From assembly GCA_959605475.1 (NCBI GenBank), contig CAUHFS010000022.1:1-36414 (forward strand): a DNA stretch of 36,414 nt. Reading direction: 5' to 3'. Positions 7,874 through 16,400 of this stretch are shown here, one piece after another (positions within the stretch are counted from its first letter, which is position 1; each line of letters starts with the position of its first letter). Both the position numbers and the translations under genes were made by a program. A model generated the notes under the pieces. It was not told where the DNA came from. It saw nothing but the letters and a program-made list of their open reading frames with translations, and did not search any database. Source of the DNA: an uncultured Collinsella sp. GTDB lineage: Bacteria > Actinomycetota > Coriobacteriia > Coriobacteriales > Coriobacteriaceae.

Positions 7874-10800
7874 ATGCTCATTCACCGTATAGCCGCGCAG
7901 CTCTACACTGCCGAGGCGCTGCAGACCGTCGAGGCCGGACTCGATGCCGGCGAGGACGTGACGCTGGCCGTGTCGCAGTCGGGCCGCACGCTCATGGCGG
8001 CAGCTCAGTTTGCGCGCCGTCCGCGTCCCACGGTCTACATCGTGAGCGGCGAGGACGCGGCCGATCGCGCCGCGCGCAGCCTGGCCGCCTATGTGGGTCT
8101 GGCGCATGTGTGCCGCTTTCCCGAGCGCAAAGACTATCCATGGCGTGAGCAGGCGCCCGACGACGCCGAGGTGGCCCAACGCTGCGAGGCTTTAGGGCGC
8201 ATCGTGCGCGGCGATAACTGCATCATGGTCGCCTCGGCCCGCGCGCTACTGCGTTGCGTGCCGCCGGTCGAGAGCCGCTATTGGGAGTCCACCACCTTTG
8301 CGGTGGGCGAGGAGATTCCCTTCGACGAGGTGCCGCAGCGCCTGGTGGGCATGGGCTACACCAATGCCGGCGCCGCCGACGCGCCCGGTCTGTTCCGCGT
8401 GCACGGCGACACCGTCGAGGTGTTTCCCGCACAGGAAAAGGCGCCCGTGCGCATTGAGTTTTTTGGCGACGAGATCGACCGCATCCGCCGCATGGTGAGC
8501 TCCACGGGCCAAACCATCGGCAACGAGGACAGCATCGAGATCTTCCCCTGCCGTGAGCTGGCGCTTACCGACGATGCCGTCCACAACATGCACGTGGCGC
8601 TCTATCGCGCCAGTCAGGACGACAGCAAACTGGCGGCGCTGCTCGAGATGGTGGATGCGCGTATCGTCACGCCCGAGCTCGACCGCTTTTTGCCGGTGAT
8701 GTACGGCCAGACCGTAAGCCCGTTGGCGCACGTGAGCGGCAAGGCACTCGTGGTTCTGTCCGAGCCGCGCTCGCTGTTCGACGACTGCCTGCGTGCCTAC
8801 GAGGATATCGAGGCCCGTGCCGGCGAGGCGGGGATTGACCGCCTGGACGGTCTGTACGTGCGCGCTCAACAGCTCGATTTTGGTGCCCAGCAGCGCCTGA
8901 ACTACGTAAGCCTCATTCGTGCCGGCGGCGCGGTGACGGCCGAGCTCAAGATTGAGCAGCCTGCCATCGCAGGCTCGGACAACCGTTTTATGACGCGCAT
9001 CCAGGAGGTCGTGGGCAAGCGCTATGCCTGCGTGTTTGCCATTCCCGACCGCGGCGCGCGTGAGTCGATGGAGCTCACCTTTGGCGACGAGGGCATTACC
9101 TTTGAGGAATCGCTGACCGCGGCGCCCGAAAATGCCGGCGCTATCGGCGACCGCGTGCGCGTGGCAGCGGCGGATTCCGCCGACCGTGCCGCACGCCAGG
9201 AGGCCCACGCTTCCATTCGCGAGCGTAAGGCCGACGCACTCAACGCCCGCTCGCTCGAGGCGGGCGCGGCCCAGGCTGCCGCCGGTGCCGCCGTGCCCAC
9301 CATCTCGCGCGGGCGCGTGACCTTTGTCGATGCCGCCCTGCCGCAGGGCGTGGTGGTGCCCGATGCCAACCTGGCCGTGTTCTCGATCGCCGACCTCAAC
9401 GCCCGTATGGATGCCAACCGCGCGCGCAGCCGCCGCAAGGTGGACATTACGCAGATCACCTTCCCGTTTAAGCCGGGCGACTACGTGGTGCACGCCACTC
9501 ACGGCATCGCACTCTTTAGCGAGATTGCGCGTCAGGAAGTGGGCGGCAAAGAGCGCGACTACTTTTTGCTGGAATATGCCGACGGCGACAAGCTCTACGT
9601 GCCGCTCGAGCAGGTCGACCGCATCACGCGCTATGTTGGCCCCGACGGCGACAAACCGCGCCTGACCAGGCTCAACACAGCCGACTGGACGCGCGCCACC
9701 AACAAGGCGCGCAAGAACGCCAAAAAGCTGGCGTTTGACCTGGTCGACCTGTATACGCGCCGCTCATCAATCGCGGGTATCGCCTGCCCGCCTGACACGC
9801 CCGAGCAGATCGAGATGGAGGAGAGCTTTCCTTACGACGAGACGCGCGACCAGCTGGAGGCCATCGCCGACATTAAGGCCGATATGGAGGCGCCCAAGCC
9901 CATGGACCGCCTGCTGTGCGGCGACGTGGGTTTTGGCAAGACCGAGGTTGCCCTGCGCGCGGCGTTTAAGTGCGTGGACTCCGGCCGCCAAGTCATGGTG
10001 CTCTGCCCCACGACCATTCTGGCCCAGCAGCACTACGAGACGTTCTTTGAGCGCTTTGCCCCGTTTGGCCTCGAGGTCGAAGTGCTCAGCCGCTTCCGCA
10101 CGCCGGCGCAGCAAAAGCGCGCGCTCAAGGCGTTTGCCGAGGGCACGATCGACGTGCTCATCGGCACGCATCGTCTGCTTTCGGCCGACGTGAACCCCAA
10201 GAACCTGGGCCTGGTGATCATCGACGAGGAGCAGCGCTTTGGCGTGCAGCACAAGGAGCAGCTCAAGAACCTGCGCGAGCAGATTGACGTGCTCACGCTT
10301 TCGGCAACGCCTATTCCGCGAACCATGCAGATGGCCACGAGCGGCGTGCGCGACATGAGCCTGATCACGACGCCGCCGACTGGGCGTCGTCCCGTGATCG
10401 TGCACGTGGGGGAGTACGACCCCGATGTGGTGAGCGCGGCGATTCGCCTGGAGGTGGGCCGCGGCGGTCAGGTGTATTACGTGTCCAACCGCGTCAAGAC
10501 CATCGACGACGCCGTGGCGCGCGTGCACGAGGCCGCGCCCGAGGCGCGCGTGGGCGTGGCGCACGGCAAGATGAGCCCGCGCGAGGTCGAGGACGTGATG
10601 ATCGAGTTTGCGACCAAAAAGATCGACGTGCTCATCGCCACGACCATCGTGGAGAGCGGCATCGACAACGCGACCGCCAACACGCTGATCATCGAGGATT
10701 CGCAGCGTCTGGGCCTGGCGCAGCTCTACCAGCTCAAGGGCCGTGTGGGCCGTTCTTCCACGCAGGCCTACGCGTACTTTATGTTCCCGGGCGAGCTACC

Positions 10801-11506
10801 ACTCACCGAGGAGGCGACAGCGCGCCTGACCGCACTTTCCGAGTTCCAGGATTTGGGCAGCGGCATGCGCATCGCCATGCGCGACCTGGAGATCCGTGGT
10901 GCCGGCTCGCTTATGGGCGCCGAGCAGCACGGCAACCTGTCGAGCGTGGGCTTTGACCTGTTTACGCAGATGCTGGGCCAGGCGGTAGCCGAGGCGCGCG
11001 GCGATGACGATGCCGGCGTGGAGGCGGCAAGCGTGGGCATTAACCTGCCGGCCGACTACTTCTTGTCCGAGGAGTACCTGCCGGCGGTGGATCAGCGCGT
11101 GCTCGTGTACCGCAGGCTCGCAGCGGCCGAGGACCTGGAGAGCATCGATGAGGTGCAGGAAGAGACCGAGGCCGCGCATGGCGAGCTGCCGTTGGCAGGA
11201 CTCAACCTGTTCAATCGCGCACGAATCCGCATTCGCGGCGAGCGCCTGGGGCTCGAGAGCGTCACGCTCAGCGGCGGTCGCATCACGTTTTTGGGCGTCG
11301 ACGTGCCCAAGAAGGTGGCCTTTGAGCTAAAGACCCGCTATGGCGCGGTGAGCTTCCCCAAGAGCCGCAAACTGTCGGTGCCCTACAAGGCGGGCGCCGG
11401 CGCGGGCAGCGGCCTGGGTCGCGGTCTCGACGCCAACGACGGTACCGGCCCCGTGGCCGCGGCACTCATGCTGTTGCAGCAGTTGGGTGCGAGCGACGAC
11501 GACTAA
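7874..11506 (+). CDS. mfd: Transcription-repair coupling factor Mfd
   Basis: Mfd removes RNA polymerase stalled at lesions and recruits UvrA. The length is 1210 residues, usual for actinobacterial Mfd. The N-terminal UvrB-like region includes VEVFPAQEKAPVRIEFFGDE. The RNA-polymerase-interacting (CarD-like) domain is around KPGDYVVHATHGIALF. The helicase motor has Walker A GDVGFGKT at 683-690 and DEEQ at 784-787, with SATPIPRTM and QLKGRVGRS beyond. The TRCF C-terminal domain follows. ATG 7874 has GGAGGA at 5 bases; an upstream in-frame start at 7847 has no ribosome site and overlaps the preceding hairpin. Confidence 0.98.
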   Translation: MLIHRIAAQLYTAEALQTVEAGLDAGEDVTLAVSQSGRTLMAAAQFARRPRPTVYIVSGEDAADRAARSLAAYVGLAHVCRFPERKDYPWREQAPDDAEVAQRCEALGRIVRGDNCIMVASARALLRCVPPVESRYWESTTFAVGEEIPFDEVPQRLVGMGYTNAGAADAPGLFRVHGDTVEVFPAQEKAPVRIEFFGDEIDRIRRMVSSTGQTIGNEDSIEIFPCRELALTDDAVHNMHVALYRASQDDSKLAALLEMVDARIVTPELDRFLPVMYGQTVSPLAHVSGKALVVLSEPRSLFDDCLRAYEDIEARAGEAGIDRLDGLYVRAQQLDFGAQQRLNYVSLIRAGGAVTAELKIEQPAIAGSDNRFMTRIQEVVGKRYACVFAIPDRGARESMELTFGDEGITFEESLTAAPENAGAIGDRVRVAAADSADRAARQEAHASIRERKADALNARSLEAGAAQAAAGAAVPTISRGRVTFVDAALPQGVVVPDANLAVFSIADLNARMDANRARSRRKVDITQITFPFKPGDYVVHATHGIALFSEIARQEVGGKERDYFLLEYADGDKLYVPLEQVDRITRYVGPDGDKPRLTRLNTADWTRATNKARKNAKKLAFDLVDLYTRRSSIAGIACPPDTPEQIEMEESFPYDETRDQLEAIADIKADMEAPKPMDRLLCGDVGFGKTEVALRAAFKCVDSGRQVMVLCPTTILAQQHYETFFERFAPFGLEVEVLSRFRTPAQQKRALKAFAEGTIDVLIGTHRLLSADVNPKNLGLVIIDEEQRFGVQHKEQLKNLREQIDVLTLSATPIPRTMQMATSGVRDMSLITTPPTGRRPVIVHVGEYDPDVVSAAIRLEVGRGGQVYYVSNRVKTIDDAVARVHEAAPEARVGVAHGKMSPREVEDVMIEFATKKIDVLIATTIVESGIDNATANTLIIEDSQRLGLAQLYQLKGRVGRSSTQAYAYFMFPGELPLTEEATARLTALSEFQDLGSGMRIAMRDLEIRGAGSLMGAEQHGNLSSVGFDLFTQMLGQAVAEARGDDDAGVEAASVGINLPADYFLSEEYLPAVDQRVLVYRRLAAAEDLESIDEVQEETEAAHGELPLAGLNLFNRARIRIRGERLGLESVTLSGGRITFLGVDVPKKVAFELKTRYGAVSFPKSRKLSVPYKAGAGAGSGLGRGLDANDGTGPVAAALMLLQQLGASDDD

Positions 11507-11509
11507 CGG

Positions 11510-11537
11510 GTCGACGCTGCAAACGCCCCATTTGGGC
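11510..11537. repeat. Intergenic repeat word, also found at 24526
   Basis: The 20-base word GTCGACGCTGCAAACGCCCC starts 4 bases after the mfd stop and recurs exactly at 24526-24545 after another gene. Here it is followed by a small GCCC/GGGC hairpin. It may be part of a recurring 3'-end element. Confidence 0.6.
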
Positions 11538-11562
11538 ACTCTGGTTCCATCGAAAGGAAAGC

Positions 11563-12426
11563 ATGTTCGGATACATCTATAAGAAAGACGTCGCCATTAT
11601 CGCGGTTGTCCTGTGTCTTTGTCTGGGCGTGGGCAGTTTCTTCGACTATCAGATTTCGAGCGCGCTGTTCAACATCGGCAGCATGTACGGTCGCTTTGTC
11701 GAGGCGGCCGGCGAGCTGCCGTTCGAGCTGACGGCGAGCGTTGCGGGCGTTATGCTCGTGCGCGCGGTGCGTCCCGATTCCAGAGGGAGCAAATGGCTCG
11801 CCGTGCTCGGCGTCCTTGTCAACGTTGGCCTGGCCGGCTATGAGATCGTTTCGTCTCTGAAGGTTGGCGGCAAACTCATCGCAGCTCAGTTGGTGCTGAC
11901 GTTTGTGCTGGTCATCGCTGCCAACCTTATCGCCTACCGCCTCACACGCGACACCGACCCCGACGATCTCACGCGCTGGGCGTTGATGGTGCTTGCCGTG
12001 TGGGTCGCTCAGGCCATTATCCTCAACGTGATCGTCAAGCCGCTGTGGTCGCGCCCGCGCATGCGCGTGATCGAGGTCACGCCGGGGCTCGATTTTCAGC
12101 CGTGGTGGGTGATCGGCAACCCCGACAAGTGGGCCTATATCGCCGCCGGCGTGATCAAGGACGGCTTTAAGTCGTTTGCGAGCGGACACACGGCGCACGC
12201 GGCGATTGGCCTTATGCTCGCCGGGCTTCCCGCGTCGGCCTTTAAGGAAAAGCCGTCGCGCCGCCGTGTGGTCTTTTGGGTCGCCGCTGTGGTCGCGGCG
12301 CTCGTCGCCTTTGGTCGCATCGTGATCGGCGCGCACTTTTTGAGTGACGTGAGCTGCGGCTTTGCCTTGGTGCTGGCGCTTGAGTGCCTTGCCGCGCGCA
12401 TTGCCTATCCGGGCGGCGTACAATAG
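11563..12426 (+). CDS. PAP2-superfamily integral membrane phosphatase
   Basis: A 287-residue multi-pass protein (about six to seven helices) with the three PAP2 signatures: K159PLWSR164P165, S207-G208-H209 in FASGHTAHA, and R252-x5-H258-x3-D262 in GRIVIGAHFLSD. H209 and H258 would be the nucleophile and the acid. Such enzymes remove phosphate from lipid phosphates or undecaprenyl diphosphate at the outer face of the membrane; the substrate cannot be told. The insertion between motifs 1 and 2 (FQPWWVIGNPDKWAYI) resembles a clade of actinobacterial and firmicute PAP2 proteins. ATG 11563 follows AAAGGAAA. Confidence 0.87.
   Translation: MFGYIYKKDVAIIAVVLCLCLGVGSFFDYQISSALFNIGSMYGRFVEAAGELPFELTASVAGVMLVRAVRPDSRGSKWLAVLGVLVNVGLAGYEIVSSLKVGGKLIAAQLVLTFVLVIAANLIAYRLTRDTDPDDLTRWALMVLAVWVAQAIILNVIVKPLWSRPRMRVIEVTPGLDFQPWWVIGNPDKWAYIAAGVIKDGFKSFASGHTAHAAIGLMLAGLPASAFKEKPSRRRVVFWVAAVVAALVAFGRIVIGAHFLSDVSCGFALVLALECLAARIAYPGGVQ
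12419..12424 (+). promoter_or_regulatory. Candidate -10 box of the aldolase-like gene
   Basis: TACAAT, 48 bases before ATG 12472 and overlapping the stop of the preceding gene. No good -35 is visible. The same hexamer precedes several genes here at similar distances (22566; 29821 on the minus strand). Confidence 0.35.
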
Positions 12427-12471
12427 CCCCATCTGAATCATCGGGCTCGTGCCCGGCTAGAGAGGATTACC

Positions 12472-13497
12472 ATGCTCGCGTTCAACAATGACTATTCTCA
12501 CGGCGCACATCCGGCAGTGCTGCAGGCGCTCGTCGACACCAATATGGAGCCGCAGCCCGGCTACGGCACCGATGCACACACCGAGCGTGCCAAGCAGCTT
12601 ATCCGCGAGGCCTGTCAGGCCCCCGATGCCGACGTGTTTTTTCTGGTGGGCGGCACGCAGGCCAACGCGACGGTGATCGACATGCTGCTTGCGCCCTACG
12701 AGGGCGTCGTTGCTGCCGAGACTGGCCACGTCGCCTGCCACGAGGCAGGCGCCATCGAGTTTGGCGGCCACAAGGTGCTCACCATCCCCGGCTACGAGGG
12801 CAAGATGCACGCCGAGGACCTCGAAAACTATATCCAGGTGTTCTACGAAAACGAGAGCTACGAGCACACGGTGTTCCCGGGTGCCGTGTACGTGAGCCTA
12901 TCGACCGAGTACGGCACGCTGTACTCCAAGGCCGAGCTCGCGGCGATTCACGCAGTGTGCCAGAAGCGCGAGATTCCGCTGTTTGTGGATGGCGCCCGCC
13001 TGGCCTATGCGCTGGCGTCCGATGAGTGCGATATTACCCTGCCCGAGCTGGCACAGCTGTGCGACGTGTTCTACATCGGCGGCACCAAGTGCGGTGCGCT
13101 CTGCGGCGAGGCCGTGGTGTTCTGCGGCATGCACGCTCCGGCGCATCCCATTCCGCGTATTAAGCAGCACGGTGCGTTGCTGGCCAAGGGCCGCCTGACG
13201 GGCGTGCAGTTTGAGGCGCTCTTTACCGACGGCCTGTATTTTGAGATTGGTCGCCAGGCGATCGAAACCGCGCAGGCGCTTCGTCGCGTGCTGCACGAGC
13301 GCGGTTACCAGTTCTTTTTGGAGACGCCGACCAACCAGCAGTTCGTGATTCTGCCCAACGAGGACATGGCCCGCATTCGCGAGCATGCCTCGATCGAGTA
13401 CTGGGAAAAGTACGACGAGACCCACACCGTGGTGCGCTTTTGCACTAGCTGGGCCACGACGCAGGAGGACATCGACGCGTTGGCGGCTGTCCTGTAA
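12472..13497 (+). CDS. PLP-dependent threonine-aldolase-like enzyme
   Basis: A fold-type I aminotransferase-like enzyme of the threonine aldolase / beta-eliminating lyase group (341 residues), cytoplasmic. It would split L-threonine or L-allo-threonine to glycine and acetaldehyde. The PLP lysine is Lys206 in YIGGTKCGAL. FVDGARLAYA (Asp173, Arg176) binds the cofactor ring and substrate carboxylate, and His86 in ETGHVACHE stacks on the ring. GGTQANATVI holds the phosphate. ATG 12472 has AGAGGA upstream. The reaction is inferred from the family, where related enzymes cleave other beta-hydroxy amino acids. Confidence 0.88.
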   Translation: MLAFNNDYSHGAHPAVLQALVDTNMEPQPGYGTDAHTERAKQLIREACQAPDADVFFLVGGTQANATVIDMLLAPYEGVVAAETGHVACHEAGAIEFGGHKVLTIPGYEGKMHAEDLENYIQVFYENESYEHTVFPGAVYVSLSTEYGTLYSKAELAAIHAVCQKREIPLFVDGARLAYALASDECDITLPELAQLCDVFYIGGTKCGALCGEAVVFCGMHAPAHPIPRIKQHGALLAKGRLTGVQFEALFTDGLYFEIGRQAIETAQALRRVLHERGYQFFLETPTNQQFVILPNEDMARIREHASIEYWEKYDETHTVVRFCTSWATTQEDIDALAAVL

Positions 13498-13515
13498 GTT
13501 GACATGATGACGGGG

Positions 13516-13559
13516 GCCGCCCTGCGCTGGGTTTGGCGCAAGGCGGTCTTTGCTTTTTT
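13516..13559 (+). terminator. Terminator of the aldolase-like gene
   Basis: CCGCCCTGCGC (13517-13527) pairs with GCGCAAGGCGG (13536-13546) with one mismatch, followed by T-rich sequence including TTTTTT at 13554-13559. Confidence 0.8.
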
Positions 13560-13575
13560 GGGGGAGAAGGGTTGT

Positions 13576-14157
13576 ATGACCGAGATGTCCGAGCCGACGA
13601 TTCGCCTGGCGACGCCCGATGATGCGCCGGCGTTGCTTGCCATCTATGAGCCGTATGTGCGCCAGACGGCGATTACCTGCGAATACGAGGTGCCGAGCGT
13701 TGAGGAGTTCGCCGGGCGCATCGAACGTACGCTCGAGCGCTATCCGTATCTGGTGATGGAGCTGGACGGGCGTCCAGTGGGTTATGCCTATGTGAGCGCG
13801 CTTAACAGCCGCGAGGCCTATGACTGGTCGGTCGAGACGTCGATTTACCTGGCACGCGACGTGCGCCACGGCGGGCTGGGCCGCAAGCTGCACGATGCGC
13901 TCAAGCAGTGCCTGATCGCGATGGGCATCACCAACATGTGCGCGCTCATCGCCGTGCCGCACGACAAGGACGACGAGTATCTAACGCACAACAGCCAGGA
14001 CTTCCATGCCCATATGGGATATCGCTTGGTGGGTGCTTTCGACCGCTGTGCCCAAAAGTTCGGCCGCTGGTACGACATGTGCTGGATGGAGCTGGTCCTG
14101 GCCGAGCGCACCCCCAACCAGCCCAAACCAACCTGGTTCCCCGACCTCCTCGCCTAA
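13576..14157 (+). CDS. GNAT N-acetyltransferase (phosphinothricin-acetyltransferase-like)
   Basis: A 193-residue GNAT acetyl-CoA-dependent transferase of the Pat/Bar (YncA) group. IRLATPDDAPALLAIYEPYV opens strand 1 and helix 1, and VRHGGLGRKLHDAL is the acetyl-CoA loop. HNSQDFHAHMGYRLVG and the C-terminal WYDMCWMEL are family features. Such enzymes acetylate amino acids or methionine derivatives; the substrate is unknown. ATG 13576 is preceded by AGAAGG at 5 bases; a further in-frame ATG is at 13585. The stop lies at the foot of a palindromic repeat that separates it from the convergent GntR gene. Confidence 0.87.
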   Translation: MTEMSEPTIRLATPDDAPALLAIYEPYVRQTAITCEYEVPSVEEFAGRIERTLERYPYLVMELDGRPVGYAYVSALNSREAYDWSVETSIYLARDVRHGGLGRKLHDALKQCLIAMGITNMCALIAVPHDKDDEYLTHNSQDFHAHMGYRLVGAFDRCAQKFGRWYDMCWMELVLAERTPNQPKPTWFPDLLA

Positions 14158-14194
14158 AACCACCACGAAGGTGCCTGTCCCCTTTGCGGTGGTT
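14158..14194. repeat. Palindromic intergenic element, copy 1 (GGGGACAGG family)
   Basis: A 14-bp imperfect stem (14158-14171 with 14181-14194) around TGCCTGTCC. It is nearly the same as elements at 31665-31703 and 32403-32439, all in the same orientation. It starts at the base after the GNAT stop and overlaps the stop of the convergent GntR gene, so it may serve as a two-way terminator. Confidence 0.85.
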
Positions 14195-14915
14195 AGCCGA
14201 TGGGTTCGGTGTATTTGGCGCGGTCGGTGCGTTGGATGCGCTTGGAGACATGGAGCGGACGGCCGTCGGTGTCGTAGACGTAGTCGGTGATCAGGATCAG
14301 CGCCTGCCCGCGCTCGACGTTGAGCAAAAATGCCTCGTTTTGCGACGCATAGCACACCTCAAAGGTCTTATGCCCCTGCGCCGGCGCGCGATGGAACTCC
14401 TGGCGCAGCGTGGCGTAGAGCGAACCGTTGATATCGCGATCGATGAGCGACCCAAAGCTTGGCGGCAAATAGGTGGTCTCCAGGCACAGTGGCGCATCGT
14501 CCAGGTAACGCAGGCGGACAAGTTTGACAAGCTTGCTGCCCACGCTAGCGTCAAAGAACTTGGCCACGCTGCCCATTGCTTTGGCAAAGCCCGAGTCCAC
14601 CGTGCGCGTGGTGGGCTTCATGCCCTGGCCTTCGACCTGCTTGGTATAGCTCGAAAACACCAGGTTGTTCTCGTGGAGCGCCGGTGTGTCGGCCACAAAG
14701 GCGCCGCGCCCGCGCTCGGTTCGAATCAGGCCCTCGTCAACAAGCACCTTAAGGGCATGGCGCACGGTGCTGCGCGACAGGCCCGATTCGTCCATGAGTT
14801 CCATCTCGGACGGCAGTTTATCTCCGCGGGCGTAGGTGCCGGCGGCAATGCGGTCGCGAAGCGTTGCCGCCAGACGCTCGTATTGGGTCAAGTTCTTTTT
14901 CGACGAAGTGCTCAT
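14193..14915 (-). CDS. GntR-family (HutC/UTRA) transcriptional regulator 1
   Basis: A 240-residue HutC-type regulator: an N-terminal winged helix (about 10-75, with KLPSEMELMDESGLSRSTVR and the wing GRGAFVAD) and a C-terminal UTRA effector domain (about 95-235) that usually binds a phosphorylated sugar or related metabolite. It is divergent from a SIS deglycase gene (start 15121) across 205 bases holding two almost identical 18-base operator-like sites, one near each gene. It probably represses the deglycase and itself until a sugar-phosphate effector appears. Confidence 0.88.
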   Translation of the reverse strand: MSTSSKKNLTQYERLAATLRDRIAAGTYARGDKLPSEMELMDESGLSRSTVRHALKVLVDEGLIRTERGRGAFVADTPALHENNLVFSSYTKQVEGQGMKPTTRTVDSGFAKAMGSVAKFFDASVGSKLVKLVRLRYLDDAPLCLETTYLPPSFGSLIDRDINGSLYATLRQEFHRAPAQGHKTFEVCYASQNEAFLLNVERGQALILITDYVYDTDGRPLHVSKRIQRTDRAKYTEPIG

Positions 14916-14925
14916 GCGAACAACC

Positions 14926-14943
14926 TGTATCTAACTTGTATGC
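14926..14943. promoter_or_regulatory. Operator-like site, copy A (GntR1/SIS1)
   Basis: TGTATCTAACTTGTATGC lies 11 bases upstream of the GntR1 start. It holds two TGTAT elements 11 bases apart (one helical turn) and recurs with 17 of 18 identities at 15065. Confidence 0.55.
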
Positions 14944-15064
14944 TTACAGAACCAAGCATGTATCCAACATGACAACAAAACCGCTGGTAATGGCTTGCCG
15001 AAAACTTTACCAGCAAAATTTCTAAGACAAATATAGCATACAACTAGTCGACATAACCAAAACA

Positions 15065-15082
15065 TGTATGTAACTTGTATGC
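15065..15082. promoter_or_regulatory. Operator-like site, copy B (GntR1/SIS1)
   Basis: TGTATGTAACTTGTATGC lies 38 bases before the SIS1 start, as a direct repeat of the site at 14926. Further TGTAT/ATACA elements lie between the copies (14959, 15038). The paired copies would suit repression with looping. Confidence 0.55.
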
Positions 15083-15120
15083 CATCGAGAGCATCAAACG
15101 AGAAGAAAGGCTGATGCACG

Positions 15121-16113
15121 ATGACTACTCAGGAACAGGTTAAGGACGTCGTCTCCCAGGTTTTGGCTGACAAGGCAGACAAGGGCGGCATCAAGCGCGT
15201 CGTGTGGATTGGCGCCGGTGGATCCAACGGCGGCAACTATCCTGCCCAGTACTTTATGGAGCACGAGGCCACGCAGGTCGTGAGCTCCAGCTACACCAGC
15301 AACGAGTTCGTGCACGCCACGCCTGCCTACGTCAACGAGAACACCCTGGCCGTCGTCGTGTCCATGCGCGGCACCAAGGAGACCATCGTCGCCGCCCAGG
15401 TCGCCAAGAACCACGGCGCCAGCACCATCGCCATCTATGTTGACGAGTCCGGCCTCACCGAGGTCTGCGACTACAAGATCCAGTACGACAGCCTGGCCAT
15501 CGACGAGTCCTGCATGGGCCGCACCAACTCCGCCGTCGTGACCATGATTGCTATGGAGCTTACGCAGCAGACCGAGGGCTATGCCGAGTACGAGGCCGCT
15601 ATGGCCGCCTTCGACTTGGTCGACCCCATCTATCGCAAGGCTGTCGAGTACACCCGTCCGCTCGCTGCCAAGTGGGCCGAGCAGAACGCCGACAAGCCCT
15701 GCATCAACGTTATGGCTCAGGGCCCGCTCTTTGGTGCCGCCTACGTCTTTAGCATCTGCAACGTGCAGGAGATGCTGCAGATCGACTCCTGCACCATCAA
15801 CACCTGCGACTTCTTCCACGGTCCCTTCGAGATCCTGGACAAGCGTACCTCGCTGTTCCAGCTCATCAGCGTCGGCCGCAGCCGCTGCAACGACGAGCGC
15901 GGCATTCGCTTTGTCAACCAGTACGGTGGTGAGCGCGTCTACCAGCTCGACGCCAAGGAGCTCGGCCTCAACGACATCAAGGACAGCGTGAGCGAGTACT
16001 TCAACCACCTGATCTTTGCCCCGATCCTCAACAACGTCTACATGCGTGCGCTCTCCGCCGTCACCCACAAGGACTACATGACGCGCCGTTACATGTGGAA
16101 GCTGGATTACTAA
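15121..16113 (+). CDS. SIS-domain fructosamine-6-phosphate deglycase paralogue 1 (FrlB/GfrE/GfrF-like)
   Basis: A 330-residue protein with two SIS domains (about 20-150 and 180-320), of the FrlB family that cleaves phosphorylated Amadori compounds into hexose-6-phosphate and amine. The catalytic pair described for this family (Glu and His 16 residues apart, as in FraB) is present as Glu217 and His233 in CDFFHGPFEI, and the C-terminus YMWKLDY matches the family ending. The SIS1 phosphate loop reads SMRGTKET rather than the usual S-x-S-G-x-T. GAAGAAAGG precedes ATG 15121. It is divergently paired with GntR1. Synonymous sites are strongly C-biased, suggesting high expression. The exact substrate (fructoselysine, glucoselysine or another) is not known. 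Confidence 0.85.
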   Translation: MTTQEQVKDVVSQVLADKADKGGIKRVVWIGAGGSNGGNYPAQYFMEHEATQVVSSSYTSNEFVHATPAYVNENTLAVVVSMRGTKETIVAAQVAKNHGASTIAIYVDESGLTEVCDYKIQYDSLAIDESCMGRTNSAVVTMIAMELTQQTEGYAEYEAAMAAFDLVDPIYRKAVEYTRPLAAKWAEQNADKPCINVMAQGPLFGAAYVFSICNVQEMLQIDSCTINTCDFFHGPFEILDKRTSLFQLISVGRSRCNDERGIRFVNQYGGERVYQLDAKELGLNDIKDSVSEYFNHLIFAPILNNVYMRALSAVTHKDYMTRRYMWKLDY

Positions 16114-16149
16114 GGGATAGAGCGGCCTAACAGCCCAATACCCCTCATG

Positions 16150-16216
16150 AGTTGCGGTGGAATAGTTCCTGTTTGGGAGTGTGAAGCCTCTGTTTGAGAA
16201 CTATTTCACCGCAACT
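16150..16216. repeat. 19-bp inverted repeat element
   Basis: Arms 16150-16168 and 16198-16216 are inverted copies with one mismatch (AGTTGCGGTG... and ...CACCGCAACT), around a 29-base loop. It follows the SIS1 gene and could end its transcript, but it has no T-run. Confidence 0.75.
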
Positions 16217-16223
16217 GCTAGAG

Positions 16224-16304
16224 CGGCACTTGGGGACGTTCCCTTTCTGCCGGCAGTTAGGGATGTTCCTTTTGTGCCGGCAGTTGGGGACACTCCTTGT
16301 GTCG
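16224..16304. repeat. Three tandem 27-bp units with GGGGAC core
   Basis: CGGCA recurs at 16224, 16251 and 16278, an exact 27-base period. The units read CGGCACTTGGGGACGTTCCC, CGGCAGTTAGGGATGTTCCT and CGGCAGTTGGGGACACTCCT over their first 20 bases. The core matches other palindromic elements in the window (24689, 29861, 31665). Confidence 0.85.
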
Positions 16305-16344
16305 AGAGATTTCCCGTTCGCCGATTTGTGCCTTGAAAAATGTA

Positions 16345-16360
16345 TATAACGACTATAACG
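16345..16360. promoter_or_regulatory. ATAACG-type operator before the EamA gene
   Basis: TATAACGACTATAACG shares 14 of 16 bases with a site before the PTS operon (17656-17671). A -35-like TTGAAA lies at 16333-16338, so the site overlaps the likely -10 region. Confidence 0.55.
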
Positions 16361-16400
16361 TAGCATGAAACATATTGGAAATAATACTGAGGAGGCTGCG

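Noticed and set aside
14916..15120. Riboswitch before the SIS1 gene (glmS-like, given the sugar-amine context)
   Set aside because: No conserved glmS or other riboswitch core can be seen; the repeats are short and operator-like.
16224..16304. CRISPR array
   Set aside because: The units are directly adjacent with no unique spacers, only three copies exist, and no cas genes are present.
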